Source: Coriobacteriia bacterium (GTDB taxonomy: Bacteria; Actinomycetota; Coriobacteriia; Anaerosomatales; PALSA-660). Taken from it: a stretch of DNA of 44,053 bases. The stretch lies in NCBI GenBank assembly GCA_025361445.1, contig JANYLP010000015.1, positions 1 through 44,053 of the forward strand, given 5' to 3'. Made by a program: the position numbers and the translations under genes. Of the stretch, positions 25,672-34,903 are shown one piece after another. Each line of letters begins with the position of its first letter. Position 1 is the first letter of the stretch. The notes beneath the pieces are model-generated. The model made no database searches, was not told the DNA's origin, and was given only the letters and a program-made list of their open reading frames with translations.

Positions 25672-26756
25672 CCTGCCTCGAAGCACAGGCGCTCTTCTCT
25701 GCCGAACACGATGGTGAGACCGTCTCCGAAGCCGAACTCGCGGCCGCAAGCGCACATTGTGAGGAGTGCGCGGAGTGCTCCGCGTTCGCTGCCGGCATTC
25801 GGTGGCTGGACGAAGCGCAGGTGCCTGCCGCACCCGAGGGTCTCGTTGAGCGGATACTCGCCGCAGTCGCACCCCTTCAGGAAGCGCGCGAAAATGCCAT
25901 AGCGCTTGCCGCCGACGAGGATGAGGTCGCCGGTCTGGGGCTGGAGCTTCCCGTCCCGGAAGAGGATCCTGCGCCCGTCGACTGGCTGGCCGAGTCCCCC
26001 ACCGTTCCCACTCCGACGATCTGGTCCCGCTTCGAGTGGTTCCAGGGTCCGACACGCTGGGCCTCTTTCGGAGCGATCGGCGCGCTTGCGGCGACCGCGC
26101 TCATCGCGTTCGTCGTCACGGGGATCGGCACTCCGCCCAAGACGGCGGACACGACGCTCACCGCGGGTAGCACCAGCGCTGCGCCGGAAGCGTCGTTCGG
26201 TTCTGCCGCACAAAAGGCCGCCCCTGCGGCGAGCGATGGGCGGGTGAACGCGGCCCCCGTACAGGCGCCCGACCTGGTGCTCTACAAGGAGTTCGTCTAC
26301 AGGCCCGGCGCGCTCCTGGCCGATGCCTCCGGTGCGACCCCCACGATCGGGACGCTCACGACCGCATTCGCTTCGGGCAGCGTGCGCACCGCACCGGTGT
26401 ATCGCTCGCCCCTGACCGATGGTTCCATCGTCGTGAAGGGGCCCGACGGGCTTCGCGTCTACGCCCCGGTCGTCCGGATGCGTTCCAGCGTTCGCTACCA
26501 GCTCACCTCGGGAGGTCCGATCGAGAGGTTCGGCGTCTGGCCCATACTGCCGACACGCTTCCCGGTTCCCTCGACAGCTGACGGGACCCCCTCGTTCGTC
26601 GTTGCCGGTACCGACGCGGACAACGTCACGATCTACGCCGCGACGGGCCGCCCCACAAGCGAGGGTTTCGCCGTGGCGCCGGGTACGCCGACGACCGACC
26701 CAGCCGGAGGAAACCCGAACTGGACGTGGTGGGCCCCGGCGCCCGCCAATCCCTAG
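25668..26756 (+). CDS. Zinc-finger (zf-HC2) transmembrane anti-sigma factor
   Basis: The protein has 362 residues. The cytoplasmic N-terminus holds the H-x3-C-x2-C zinc motif SAHCEECAEC (about residues 28-37), the ZAS fold that grips ECF sigma factors. One membrane helix follows (about 145-165, GALAATALIAFVVTGIG). The extracytoplasmic part of about 195 residues is Ala/Thr/Pro-rich at first, then holds strand-rich segments (YKEFVYRPGALLADASGAT, RVYAPVVRMRSSVRYQL) of no family I recognise. The start overlaps the sigma stop by ATGA, typical of coupled sigma/anti-sigma pairs. The signal it senses is unknown. Confidence 0.85.
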   Translation: MTCLEAQALFSAEHDGETVSEAELAAASAHCEECAECSAFAAGIRWLDEAQVPAAPEGLVERILAAVAPLQEARENAIALAADEDEVAGLGLELPVPEEDPAPVDWLAESPTVPTPTIWSRFEWFQGPTRWASFGAIGALAATALIAFVVTGIGTPPKTADTTLTAGSTSAAPEASFGSAAQKAAPAASDGRVNAAPVQAPDLVLYKEFVYRPGALLADASGATPTIGTLTTAFASGSVRTAPVYRSPLTDGSIVVKGPDGLRVYAPVVRMRSSVRYQLTSGGPIERFGVWPILPTRFPVPSTADGTPSFVVAGTDADNVTIYAATGRPTSEGFAVAPGTPTTDPAGGNPNWTWWAPAPANP

Positions 26757-26819
26757 CGGGATCCGCACAACCGACGATCATCGAAACGGCCCCGCGCACC
26801 TGCCCGGAGCCGTTCGGTA

Positions 26820-27854
26820 TCACTCGATGAGCATCGCATCGCCGAAGCTGAGGAACCGGTAGCGCTCGGCGACCGCGAACTCGTATGCCCGCATGATCGC
26901 ATCGCGCCCCGCGAACGCACTGACGAGCATCATCAGAGTCGAGCGCGGGACGTGGAAGTTCGTGATCATCGCGTCGATGGTGCGGAAGCGGTATCCGGGC
27001 AGCACGAAGAGCGAACTTGCGCCTTCGGTGGCGACCACCGCGCCCGCCTCATCGCTGTAGGCCGTCTCAAGGGCCCGAACGGTCGTGGTACCCACCGCGA
27101 TGACTCGGCCTCCGCGCTCTCTGCATTCGGCGATGGCATCGGCCGTGTAGGCCGGCACCCGGAAGTGTTCGGTATGGATGTGGTGGTCCTCGGCGCGATC
27201 CTCGGTGACGGGCCGGAACGTATCGAGTCCCACGTCGAGTTCGACGCGCGCGAGATGGGTGCCGCGTTCGACGATGGAGTCGAGCAGCTCGCTCGTGAAG
27301 TGCAGGCCTGCAGTGGGTGCGGCCGCGCTGCGCTCGTCCGTGGAGAACACCGTCTGATAGAGCTCCGGATCGGCAAGCGGGCGCGTGATGTAGGGCGGGA
27401 GCGGTACCTCGCCCAACCGATGCAGCACGTCTGTGAAACGCTCGCTCCCCGCATCGAACTGGACGACGCGCACGCCCGAGTCCTCGGCGACGTCGACGAC
27501 GAGCCCGGCAAGCTCACCGGTGCCGAAGACGATCCGGGCGCCGGGGCGCAGCTTCCGGCCGGGACGCACCAGGCACTCCCACGTATCGCTCCCGCGGTCC
27601 TTGAGCAGCAGGACCTCGACCGCAGCGCCGCCATCCTGTTTGACCCCCCGCAGCCGGGCCGGCATGACCCGGGTCTCGTTCACGACGAGGAGGTCGCCGC
27701 GTCGGAAGTGATCGGCGATGCCGGAGAACACCTCGTGCGAGACCGCGCCGCTCGAGCGCTGGAGCACGAGCAGGCGACAGCTGTCACGCGGCTCGGCAGG
27801 GCTCTGCGCGATCAGCCCGGTCGGGAGCTCGTAGTCGAAGTCGTCCGTAAGCAC
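26820..27854 (-). CDS. queA: S-adenosylmethionine:tRNA ribosyltransferase-isomerase QueA
   Basis: This 344-residue enzyme transfers the ribosyl part of SAM to preQ1-tRNA to give epoxyqueuosine. Family motifs visible are YELPTGLIAQSPAEPRDSCR, VVNETRVMPARL, PLPPYITRPL, SAAAPTAGLHFT, LDVGLDTFRPV and ITNFHVPRSTLMMLVSAFAG. The start is GTG 27854; the ribosome site (AAGGGAAG) is about 10 bases away. A TACACT box lies at 27899-27904. It is isolated between plus-strand genes on both sides. Confidence 0.96.
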   Translation of the reverse strand: MLTDDFDYELPTGLIAQSPAEPRDSCRLLVLQRSSGAVSHEVFSGIADHFRRGDLLVVNETRVMPARLRGVKQDGGAAVEVLLLKDRGSDTWECLVRPGRKLRPGARIVFGTGELAGLVVDVAEDSGVRVVQFDAGSERFTDVLHRLGEVPLPPYITRPLADPELYQTVFSTDERSAAAPTAGLHFTSELLDSIVERGTHLARVELDVGLDTFRPVTEDRAEDHHIHTEHFRVPAYTADAIAECRERGGRVIAVGTTTVRALETAYSDEAGAVVATEGASSLFVLPGYRFRTIDAMITNFHVPRSTLMMLVSAFAGRDAIMRAYEFAVAERYRFLSFGDAMLIE

Positions 27855-27898
27855 CTTTGCTGCTTCCCTTCGCGTGCCGTGTCGGCGTTCCGCGCCCG

Positions 27899-27904
27899 AG
27901 TGTA
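27899..27904 (-). promoter_or_regulatory. Putative -10 box for queA
   Basis: The minus strand reads TACACT in CGGCTACACTCGG, 44 bases before the queA start. The same hexamer is proposed for hisS. No preQ1 riboswitch-like sequence was recognised in the short leader. Confidence 0.45.
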
Positions 27905-27961
27905 GCCGAGCGCAACGCGACCGATGGGCTCGGCTCTCTGTCGCAGATACGCCTCATCGGG

Positions 27962-27967
27962 TACCAT
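27962..27967 (+). promoter_or_regulatory. Putative -10 box for the PHP gene
   Basis: TACCAT ends 10 bases before the ATG at 27978 and no ribosome-binding sequence lies between, so the message would have no leader or a very short one. The hexamer is a weaker match than those of tgt and alaS. Confidence 0.35.
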
Positions 27968-27977
27968 GTGCCGCGCC

Positions 27978-28763
27978 ATGGTAAACGAGGCTTGGTCCCC
28001 AGCGGACCTCCACATACACACAACGGCGTCCGACGGCGTCGCCACCCCCTCCGAGGTCCTCGACTGGGTGTGCGAGCGAACCGATCTCAAGGTCATCGCC
28101 ATCGCCGATCACAACACCAACGTGGGCGCGATCGAGGCTTCCCGTCTCGCCATCGAACGCGGACTTCCGATCGAAGTCGTCATCGCACAGGAAGTCGAAA
28201 GCGCTGAGGGCCACATCCTCGGCCTGTGGACCCCCGAAATCATCAGTCCGGCGATGAGCGCCGCCGATACCGTCGCGGCGATACACGCCCAGGGCGGACT
28301 CGCGGTCGCCGCCCACCCGTTCGCGCCGCGCCTGTGGTCTCGTGCGGGGCTGGACCGTGGAAACCGGACCATCTACGGCAGCGTCGACTACGACGCCATC
28401 GAAGTCGCCAACTCCACGCCGTTGCTCTTCGTCGCGAACTTCCTCGCGCAGCTCTACCAGCATTCGCGCAGCGACCGTTTCGCGTGCACGGGTGGGAGCG
28501 ACGCACACATCCTCAACGTGATCGGCTCATCGCGGACCTACTTCGCGGGCGAGACCGCTGCCGATCTCCGCGTGGCGATCGAGGAACGCACGTCTCGCGT
28601 CTCGCGTCCCGGTTACAGCCCTATGCGCCAGATGCGCTATGCGCGCAACGTGCCGCACATCATGGCGCGCGACCGCGAGCGCAAGGCCCGCGAGGTCGAG
28701 GCGGGCATCCGGGAACCGAAACCCGAGAGGCGAGAGACACGCGCCGAGAGGCGCAAACGCTAG
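27978..28763 (+). CDS. PHP-domain phosphoesterase
   Basis: The protein has 261 residues and is of the PHP fold, which binds a trinuclear metal site. Ligand motifs are in order: DLHIHTTASDG near residues 10-20, AIADHN, IAQEVESAEGHIL, VAAHPFAPR, and TGGSDAHILN. The C-terminal tail is highly basic. Relatives include nucleoside 3',5'-bisphosphate phosphatases and RNase AM; the exact substrate cannot be read. ATG 27978 is used because the metal motif starts ten residues later; ATG 27966 is possible. Its end overlaps queH tail to tail by 4 bases. Confidence 0.85.
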   Translation: MVNEAWSPADLHIHTTASDGVATPSEVLDWVCERTDLKVIAIADHNTNVGAIEASRLAIERGLPIEVVIAQEVESAEGHILGLWTPEIISPAMSAADTVAAIHAQGGLAVAAHPFAPRLWSRAGLDRGNRTIYGSVDYDAIEVANSTPLLFVANFLAQLYQHSRSDRFACTGGSDAHILNVIGSSRTYFAGETAADLRVAIEERTSRVSRPGYSPMRQMRYARNVPHIMARDRERKAREVEAGIREPKPERRETRAERRKR

Positions 28764-29311
28764 CGCTTCCGCCGGGCCTCGCGGGCTTCGATCGCTTCCG
28801 TCTCCGAGTACCTGCACCCGCAGTAGTTCTGACGGTACATGCCGAGTTCCCTGCTGCGGCGCGTGGCTTCCCTGTAGCGATCGCGGAAGTCGGTCACCAC
28901 GAACGCGACACCCACCTCGGCGCACACATCCTCGCCGACCTCCCGGATTGAATCGGGGTCCTGATACGGGCTGACCGCGAGCGTCGTCGCGACGGCGTCA
29001 TACCCGAGTTCGGTAGCGTGACGCGCGGCCGCTCCCAGGCGCACGCGGAAGCAGGCGCGACAACGCTCGCCGCTCTCGCGATCGAGGCCCGCCACCGCGG
29101 CCTCCCACGCGTCCGTGTCGTAGTCGAGCTCGTCGACCACGACACCGTTCTCGGCGGCGTACGCGAGCAGCGTGTCACGCCTGCGCTCGTACTCCGCGCG
29201 CGGGTGGATGTTCGGGTTCGCGTAAACGACGCGCACCTCATGCTCGGCAGCCAGGGCGTCGTACGGCTCGAGCAGACAGGGACCGCAGCATGCGTGGAGG
29301 AGCAGCTTCAT
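28760..29311 (-). CDS. queH: Epoxyqueuosine reductase QueH
   Basis: The 183-residue QueH (formerly DUF208) protein carries out the last step to queuosine without cobalamin. The Fe-S and iron ligands are in place: HACCGPC (Cys8, 9, 12), ERCRACF (Cys84, 87) and NYCGC (Cys164, 166). The C-terminus is basic. ATG 29311 has GAGG six bases upstream. It ends the fhs-folD-UPF0016-queH group. With tgt and queA it gives all tRNA-side steps of queuosine synthesis; preQ1-making genes are not in the window, so preQ1 may be made elsewhere or salvaged. Confidence 0.93.
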   Translation of the reverse strand: MKLLLHACCGPCLLEPYDALAAEHEVRVVYANPNIHPRAEYERRRDTLLAYAAENGVVVDELDYDTDAWEAAVAGLDRESGERCRACFRVRLGAAARHATELGYDAVATTLAVSPYQDPDSIREVGEDVCAEVGVAFVVTDFRDRYREATRRSRELGMYRQNYCGCRYSETEAIEAREARRKR

Positions 29312-29348
29312 CAGTTACCTCATGTGCCGGCGACACGGCGCGCGGGAC

Positions 29349-30014
29349 TCATGCGCTGCCAACGAACGCCGCAACCAGCGAGGCGACGCCGAATAGGATG
29401 AAGATCACACCGGAGATGCGGGTGATCAGGCGCTCAGGTAGCTTCTTCCCGAGCACCGAACCCACGATGATCGCGACTCCATCGGCGATCATCATCCCGA
29501 CGGTCGACCCGAGCCATACTCCCCAGAAGGTGTCGCCACTCGTGAGGCCCTGAGCAGTCAGTCCGATCGACTTCAGGGCGCCTGCGATGGCCGGACCGGC
29601 GGAGCCGAACGTCCGAAGGACCGCAGCGGGATCAGCTGCGATGGTCATCGTCATGATCTGCGTCTTGTCGCCGAGCTCTGCGAGGAAGAATGCGATGCCG
29701 ACGGTGACTATCGGTCCGAACTTCGAGGTCCGTGCTCCGTCGTCGTCATCCTTGTCACCGCGCAGCGTCCAGATGCCGAAGCCGATGAACAGCAACCCCG
29801 TGACTATCGAGAGCCACAGCTTGGGGATCACATCGCCGATCAGCTGTCCGGCGACGGTAGAAAGCAGGTGGATGGCCAGCGTCGCGACAAAGATCCCCAC
29901 GAGCACCTGCCATGCCTTATAGCGGCACGCGAGCGCCAGCGCGAGCAGCTGCGTCTTGTCGCCGAGCTCCGCAAGCGTGATGAGGATCGTCGCTACCACG
30001 AACGCGTACAGCAC
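29349..30014 (-). CDS. UPF0016/GDT1 (TMEM165) family cation exporter
   Basis: The protein has 221 residues and about six or seven membrane helices in two inverted halves, each holding the family motif E-x-G-D-K-T: TLAELGDKTQLLALALA and FLAELGDKTQIMTMTIA. Members export Mn2+ or Ca2+ in exchange for protons (MneA of Vibrio cholerae, Gdt1 of yeast). GTG 30014 has AAGGAG five bases upstream. A yybP-ykoY manganese riboswitch, which often controls such genes, has no room here, since folD ends 49 bases upstream. Confidence 0.9.
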   Translation of the reverse strand: MLYAFVVATILITLAELGDKTQLLALALACRYKAWQVLVGIFVATLAIHLLSTVAGQLIGDVIPKLWLSIVTGLLFIGFGIWTLRGDKDDDDGARTSKFGPIVTVGIAFFLAELGDKTQIMTMTIAADPAAVLRTFGSAGPAIAGALKSIGLTAQGLTSGDTFWGVWLGSTVGMMIADGVAIIVGSVLGKKLPERLITRISGVIFILFGVASLVAAFVGSA

Positions 30015-30062
30015 TCGTGCTCCTTGGTCGCCTCGGTCAGTGCCTCGATACGTGCGAGAGTC

Positions 30063-30911
30063 CTATGCGGTCTGTATCTCCGCAGCGGCCGCCGTGTTCG
30101 ACATAAGCATCGCCCGCGTCATGGGACCTACTCCACCGGGCACCGGTGTGATCGCCGAACAGATAGGCGCCACGGCCGCGAAGTCGACGTCGCCGACCAT
30201 TCCCGCGTCCGTGCGGTTGATGCCGACGTCGATAACGACGGCACCCTCGCGCACGTACTGCGCACCGATCATCATCGGACGACCGATCGCGGCCACCAGG
30301 ATGTCCGCCTCACGGCACACGCCCGGGAGATCGACCGTGCGGGAGTGACAGTAGGTGACCGTGCAATCACGCTCGAGCAACATGAGCCCCATCGGCTTGC
30401 CGACGAGCAGCGAGCGACCGATCACGACGGCGCGCTTGCCTTTAAGCTCGATACCGTAATGGTCGAGCATGCGCATTACCCCCCAAGGCGTGCAGGCGCG
30501 GTGACCCGGAAGACCACGCATCAGGCGACCGAGGTTCTCCTGATGGAAGCCGTCGACATCCTTCACGGGCGAGACGCGCGCTACGACGGCCTCGACGTCG
30601 AGATGCCGCGGGAAGGGCTGCTGAACCAGGATTCCGTGCACGTGCGGATCGGCGTTGAACCCGTCGATGACGTCGTGCAGGTCGGCTTGCGAGATATCGG
30701 CAGACAGGCGCGAGTCGAAGCTGCGGATGCCGATCCTCTCGCAGTCGCGTTCCTTCATCTTCACGTAGGACTGCGAAGCCGGGTCATCTCCGACGAGCAC
30801 GACGGCGAGACCCGGTATCACCCCACGGGCCCGAAGCGAAGCGACGCGTGCCGCGGTCTCTATCTCGACCGCTGCAGAGACCGTCTTGCCATCGATGATC
30901 ATGGGCGTCAT
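30063..30911 (-). CDS. folD: Bifunctional methylene-THF dehydrogenase / methenyl-THF cyclohydrolase
   Basis: This 282-residue enzyme interconverts methylene-, methenyl- and formyl-tetrahydrofolate. Motifs: [17 protein letters not shown] (Tyr and Lys of the active site), [18 protein letters not shown], the NAD(P) loop [13 protein letters not shown], and [15 protein letters not shown] 30911 has AAGGA 11 bases away; ATG 30902 is an alternative. It follows fhs by 55 bases. Together they carry formate to the methylene level, as in anaerobes with a methyl branch or for purine and serine supply. Confidence 0.95.
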   Translation of the reverse strand: MTPMIIDGKTVSAAVEIETAARVASLRARGVIPGLAVVLVGDDPASQSYVKMKERDCERIGIRSFDSRLSADISQADLHDVIDGFNADPHVHGILVQQPFPRHLDVEAVVARVSPVKDVDGFHQENLGRLMRGLPGHRACTPWGVMRMLDHYGIELKGKRAVVIGRSLLVGKPMGLMLLERDCTVTYCHSRTVDLPGVCREADILVAAIGRPMMIGAQYVREGAVVIDVGINRTDAGMVGDVDFAAVAPICSAITPVPGGVGPMTRAMLMSNTAAAAEIQTA

Positions 30912-30966
30912 GAGGATGAAGGTCCTTCGTGCGCAGGGAAAGGACGGAGCACTCGCAGGGTAACCG

Positions 30967-32661
30967 CTAGAAGAGGCCGACGATGTTGCCGTCGGCGTCG
31001 ATGTCCACCTGCTCACCCGCGGGACGACTCGGCAGACCGGGCATCGTCATGATGTCACCGCACAGCGCGTAGAGGAACCCCGCACCGGCGGACAATCGGA
31101 TGTCGCGCACCGGCAGAGTCCACCCGCGAGGTCTACCCTTGCGGTCCGCGTCGTGGCTGAGCGACAGGTGCGTCTTCGCCATGCAGACCGGAAGGTGTCC
31201 GAAGCCCATCTCGACGAAGCGCGTGAGCGAGCGGATCGCCTCCTTGGAGAACTCCACGCCGTCCGCGCCGTAGACCCCGCGGGCGATCGACTCGACCTTC
31301 GCCTCGACCGGGTCCTCGTCAGCGTATGTCAGCGTCAGCTGCGAAGAGACTGTGCACGCGCAGGCGACCGCTTCGGCGAGCTCGATGCCGCCGTCGGCAC
31401 CGTCCGTATGCATCGTATGTGAGACGGCCCGGATGGCGCCGGCTTGCAGTGCCGCGGCCTTGATCAGGTCGTGCTCGGCGTTGGTGTCCGACGGGAATCT
31501 GTTCACGGCGACCACGACCGGGACACCGAAGCTCGCGACGTTCTCGATCTGCTTGACCAGGTTCGGCATGCCCTCCCGGACCGCCTCCAGGTCCTCGTAC
31601 GCCAGCCGCGGATCGAGCGGTTTGCCCGGCTGCACCTCGTAGTGGCCGGAGTGAGCCTTGAGCGCCCTGACCGTGCACACGAGCACCGCGCAGTCAGGCG
31701 CCAGGCCGCTCGTCCGGCACTTGATGTTGCAGAACTTCTCGAAGCCCATGTCCGCGCCGAAGCCGGCCTCGGTCACCGTGTAGTCGGCCAACTTGAGCGC
31801 GATGCGATCGGCGATGATCGAGGAGTTGCCATGTGCGATGTTGCCGAACGGGCCCGCATGGACGAAGACCGGGCCGCCGTCCATGTTCTGGAGCAGGTTC
31901 GGCATGATCGCCTCGCGCATCAGAACGGTCATCGCGCCCGCGACCTTCAGTCCCTCGGTCGTGACCGGCTTCCCCGACCGATCGGTGCCCACGACTATGC
32001 GCCCTATACGCGAGCGCAGATCTTGGAGGTCATCGGCAAGCGCCAGTACCGCCATCAGCTCGCTCGCGGATGTGATCTCGAAGCCCGTCTCGCGCGGAAC
32101 ACCACCGAACCGCCCCCCGAGTCCGATGACCACATCGCGAAGTGCGCGGTCCGAGATGTCGAGAACCCGCCGCCACGTGACCGCGTACGGATCGAGATCG
32201 ATCGCGGACCGGTGGTGCAGCGCGTTGTCGATGAAAGCTGCGCACAAGTCGTGTGCGGTGGTCACGGCGTGCGCATCACCGGTGAGATGCAGGTTCAGGT
32301 CGGTCATCGGCAGCACCTGCGAGTACCCACCGCCGGCCGCGCCGCCCTTGATGCCGAAGACCGGCCCCAGTGACGGCTGCCGGATGCACGTGAAGGCGCT
32401 TCGCCCGGTCCTCGCAAGCGCCTGACCCAGGCCCACCGTGGTGAGCGTCTTGCCTTCGCCGAGAGGCGTAGGCGTCATCGCCGTCACGACCACGTACTTG
32501 CCATCGGGCCGAGCAGCGAGGCTCTCCCCGATCGACAACCGGACTTTCGCCTTGTAGACCCCATATGGCTCGATGAACTGCGCGGCGATGCCCGCGCTGT
32601 CAGCGACCTCTGTGATCGGCAGGAGTTCCGCCCGCTGGGCGATCTCGACATCTGAAAGCAC
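30967..32661 (-). CDS. fhs: Formate-tetrahydrofolate ligase
   Basis: This 564-residue enzyme makes 10-formyl-THF from formate, ATP and THF. It has the ATP loop [52 protein letters not shown] and [20 protein letters not shown]. The GTG at 32661 is chosen over the GTG at 32676 because GGAAGGG lies 6 bases before it and it matches where the family begins (LSDVEIAQ). A TAGAAT box at 32725-32730 would drive it. It heads the fhs-folD-UPF0016-queH group, opposite the superoxide reductase gene. Confidence 0.96.
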   Translation of the reverse strand: MLSDVEIAQRAELLPITEVADSAGIAAQFIEPYGVYKAKVRLSIGESLAARPDGKYVVVTAMTPTPLGEGKTLTTVGLGQALARTGRSAFTCIRQPSLGPVFGIKGGAAGGGYSQVLPMTDLNLHLTGDAHAVTTAHDLCAAFIDNALHHRSAIDLDPYAVTWRRVLDISDRALRDVVIGLGGRFGGVPRETGFEITSASELMAVLALADDLQDLRSRIGRIVVGTDRSGKPVTTEGLKVAGAMTVLMREAIMPNLLQNMDGGPVFVHAGPFGNIAHGNSSIIADRIALKLADYTVTEAGFGADMGFEKFCNIKCRTSGLAPDCAVLVCTVRALKAHSGHYEVQPGKPLDPRLAYEDLEAVREGMPNLVKQIENVASFGVPVVVAVNRFPSDTNAEHDLIKAAALQAGAIRAVSHTMHTDGADGGIELAEAVACACTVSSQLTLTYADEDPVEAKVESIARGVYGADGVEFSKEAIRSLTRFVEMGFGHLPVCMAKTHLSLSHDADRKGRPRGWTLPVRDIRLSAGAGFLYALCGDIMTMPGLPSRPAGEQVDIDADGNIVGLF

Positions 32662-32724
32662 GTTGTTCCCTTCCACTATCTATGGCCGCGCTCGGCGTAC
32701 AGACGACGCCGTGGCCCGCGTGGC

Positions 32725-32730
32725 ATTCTA
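32725..32730 (-). promoter_or_regulatory. Putative -10 box for fhs
   Basis: The minus strand reads TAGAAT in AAGATAGAATGCC, 63 bases before the fhs start. It lies back to back with the superoxide reductase promoter region. I saw no THF riboswitch in the leader. Confidence 0.5.
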
Positions 32731-32773
32731 TCTTGGTCCGCACAAGGCAACATGCGTCGTGCCGTGCCGGGTT

Positions 32774-32790
32774 CGGGTAGACAATACCCG
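32774..32790 (+). promoter_or_regulatory. Inverted repeat in the superoxide reductase promoter, possible operator
   Basis: CGGGTA (32774-32779) and TACCCG (32785-32790) flank GACAA. The repeat covers the best -10 candidates (TAGACA or GACAAT at about 32778-32785), about 45 bases before the start. A repressor site is plausible; a short hairpin at the 5' end of the RNA is the alternative. Confidence 0.4.
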
Positions 32791-32836
32791 TACGCGAACG
32801 ACCTTGGATTCGATTCCTCTTCTGTCAGGAGATCTC

Positions 32837-33175
32837 ATGGCCGATGCCCCGCTCATCACGCTCGTCGGCGATTTCGCCGCGGCAAGCGATTTCGAGAAGA
32901 AGCACACACCCTTCATCACGCTGGCGCCACAGGGCGAGGGAGTCCTCGTCAACATCGAGGTCGGGCACGAAGTGCCGCACCCCAACGGGACCGACCACTA
33001 CATCACGTTCATCGAGCTATACGCGGGGATGGTTCCGATCGCGCGACTGGACGTCTCCCCCATCGTCACCCGACCACGCTTCTGCGTGCCGGTCGACCTT
33101 CCCGCCGGCACAGTTCTGCGCGCCGTATCGCACTGCAACCTTCACGGATGGTGGGCGTTCGAGGCCACGCTGTAG
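32837..33175 (+). CDS. Superoxide reductase, one-iron neelaredoxin type
   Basis: This 112-residue protein reduces superoxide to peroxide without releasing oxygen, as found in anaerobes. All five ligands of the Fe(His4Cys) centre are visible: His23 (FEKKHTPFI, with the catalytic Lys22), His48 and His54 (VPHPNGTDHYITF), Cys100 and His103 (CNLHGWW). The N-terminal rubredoxin-like desulforedoxin domain of desulfoferrodoxin is absent. ATG 32837 has AGGAG five bases upstream. A longer frame upstream overlaps the fhs start and is rejected. It is a single-gene unit ending at a hairpin terminator. Confidence 0.94.
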   Translation: MADAPLITLVGDFAAASDFEKKHTPFITLAPQGEGVLVNIEVGHEVPHPNGTDHYITFIELYAGMVPIARLDVSPIVTRPRFCVPVDLPAGTVLRAVSHCNLHGWWAFEATL

Positions 33176-33196
33176 TAGACCGTTCGCGAACAGGAA

Positions 33197-33230
33197 GAGA
33201 GGGCGCCTGCCGGGTGGTGGGCGCCCTCTC
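33197..33230 (-). terminator. Hairpin between superoxide reductase and ruvB, probably shared terminator
   Basis: GAGAGGGCGCC (33197-33207) pairs perfectly with GGCGCCCTCTC (33220-33230), loop of 12. It lies in the 73-base gap of two convergent genes. On the minus strand it is followed by TTCCTGTTC, a modest U-rich tail, so it should end ruvCAB; it can also stop the opposite transcript. Confidence 0.7.
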
Positions 33231-33248
33231 GATGTGCGCGATGTCCGG

Positions 33249-34322
33249 CTAGAACAGACCGCCCTGACCCTCCGCGGCACCCCCGGGAAGCTTGAGCCCG
33301 AGGTGCTCATAGGCGCGCGGGGTCGCCTGGCGGCCCTTGGGCGTACGCATGATGAACCCGAGCTGGAGCAGGAACGGCTCGTAGACATCCTCGAGCGTGT
33401 CCGGCTCCTCACCCACGGAGGCGGCGAGTGTCCCGAGGCCGACAGGCTTGCCCGAGAACTTCGTCGTCAGCGTCTCGAGTATCCGCACATCCATCTTGTC
33501 GAGACCGAGATGATCGACTTCGAAGAAGGCCAGCGCCTCGGCCGCGATGTCTTCCGTCACATGACCGCTGTGGCGGACCTGTGCGTAGTCGCGCACCCGC
33601 TTGAGCAGGCGGTTAGCCAGGCGTGGCGTCCCGCGGCCTCGACGTGCGATCTCGGCCGCTCCCGCCTCATCGATCTGCACACCGAGGATCCCGGCAGAAC
33701 GTCGAACGATCGCCTCGAGATCCTCGGTCGCATAGTAGTCGAGGCGGAACGACATCCCGAACCGGTCGCGCAGAGGGCCGGTGAGCAAGCCCGTCCGGGT
33801 CGTGGCACCGACGAGCGTGAACCGCGGGATGTCGAGCCGCAGCGAGCGGGCGGCGGGGCCCTTGCCGATGACGACGTCAAGGACGAAGTCCTCCATGGCC
33901 GGGTAGAGGACCTCTTCCACCGAGTGGTTCAGCCGGTGTATCTCATCGATGAACAGCACGTCGCGCTCTTCGAGGTTCGTGAGTATCGCCGCGAGGTCGC
34001 CGGGCCGCTCGATCGCGGGGCCGCTGGTCGTGCGCATCGTCACGCCGAGCTCGTTGGCGATGACGCCCGCGAGCGTCGTCTTGCCCAGCCCGGGAGGGCC
34101 GGAGAGCAGCACGTGGTCGAGCGGCTCGTTGCGGCCCGACGCCGCCTCGATCAGCACGGAAAGCGACTCCTTGACCTTCGCCTGCCCGAGGTACTCCGAG
34201 ATGCGCTTGGGCCGCAGCGAGCGGTCGATCTCAAGATCGTCGGTCGTGTAGCGGGCCGAAACCAGGCGCTCGTCGGCGTCCCCCTCGCCCGCGGTCCACT
34301 CCGATGAGACGGGTTCGGTCAT
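33249..34322 (-). CDS. ruvB: Holliday junction branch migration ATPase RuvB
   Basis: This 357-residue AAA+ motor drives branch migration with RuvA. Motifs: [18 protein letters not shown], Walker [16 protein letters not shown], Walker [12 protein letters not shown], sensor 1 [20 protein letters not shown] (with the arginine finger region), and the winged-helix part [16 protein letters not shown] and [20 protein letters not shown]. Its ATG shares one base with the ruvA stop, so the two are coupled. Confidence 0.97.
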   Translation of the reverse strand: MTEPVSSEWTAGEGDADERLVSARYTTDDLEIDRSLRPKRISEYLGQAKVKESLSVLIEAASGRNEPLDHVLLSGPPGLGKTTLAGVIANELGVTMRTTSGPAIERPGDLAAILTNLEERDVLFIDEIHRLNHSVEEVLYPAMEDFVLDVVIGKGPAARSLRLDIPRFTLVGATTRTGLLTGPLRDRFGMSFRLDYYATEDLEAIVRRSAGILGVQIDEAGAAEIARRGRGTPRLANRLLKRVRDYAQVRHSGHVTEDIAAEALAFFEVDHLGLDKMDVRILETLTTKFSGKPVGLGTLAASVGEEPDTLEDVYEPFLLQLGFIMRTPKGRQATPRAYEHLGLKLPGGAAEGQGGLF

Positions 34323-34903
34323 CAGCGGCCTCCCAAAGCCTTGAGGGCCAGCCGGAGCAACTGCTCCGCGGTCGCACCCTCATCTGCATCGCGCAGCGCC
34401 GCTGCCGCCTCGACAGCGGTGAAGCCCATGGACAGAAGCGCGTCGCGCGCCTCAGCGACGGCCGCTGCGCGCGGACCGCGTGCTCCTGCGGCCAGGTCCG
34501 GCAGATCGAGCTTGTCCTTGAGCTCCAGCGCGAGGCGCTGGGCCGTCTTCTTGCCCACGCCCGGCACGCTTGAGAGCACGGCGACGTCATCCGACGCGAC
34601 CGCCGATCGCAAGGCGTCCGGCCGCAGGGCCGAGAGCACGGCGAGCGCCACCTTCGGTCCGACCCCGCTCACTCCGATCAGGGTCTCGAAGAGCACGCGC
34701 TCGTCGTCGTTCTCGAACCCGTAGAGCGTGAGCTCGTCCTCACGCACGTGGAGGTACGTATGGACAGTGACGCTGTCACCCTCCGCGGGGAGCGACGACA
34801 GCGACCGCGTCGACATGAGCAGTCGGTAGCCGACTCCACCGACATCCAGAAGAGCCGAACCGGCGCTCTTTCCCGCGACCCTGCCGGTCAGAAACGCGAT
34901 CAC
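34322..34903 (-). CDS. ruvA: Holliday junction branch migration protein RuvA
   Basis: The protein has 193 residues and the three RuvA domains. The OB fold reads [12 protein letters not shown] and [17 protein letters not shown]. The helix-hairpin-helix pair is [20 protein letters not shown] and [22 protein letters not shown] flexible linker precedes domain III ([19 protein letters not shown]), which regulates RuvB. The GTG at 34903 overlaps the ruvC stop by 4 bases (GTGA). Confidence 0.97.
   Translation of the reverse strand: MIAFLTGRVAGKSAGSALLDVGGVGYRLLMSTRSLSSLPAEGDSVTVHTYLHVREDELTLYGFENDDERVLFETLIGVSGVGPKVALAVLSALRPDALRSAVASDDVAVLSSVPGVGKKTAQRLALELKDKLDLPDLAAGARGPRAAAVAEARDALLSMGFTAVEAAAALRDADEGATAEQLLRLALKALGGR

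Noticed and set aside
26757-26819. Terminator hairpin between the anti-sigma gene and queA
   Set aside because: The only stem I can draw (around GGCCCC...GGAGCC) contains a mismatch, has a long loop and lacks a U-tract; too weak to annotate.
30015-30062. yybP-ykoY manganese riboswitch before the UPF0016 exporter
   Set aside because: Only 48 bases separate it from folD and no conserved riboswitch core is visible.
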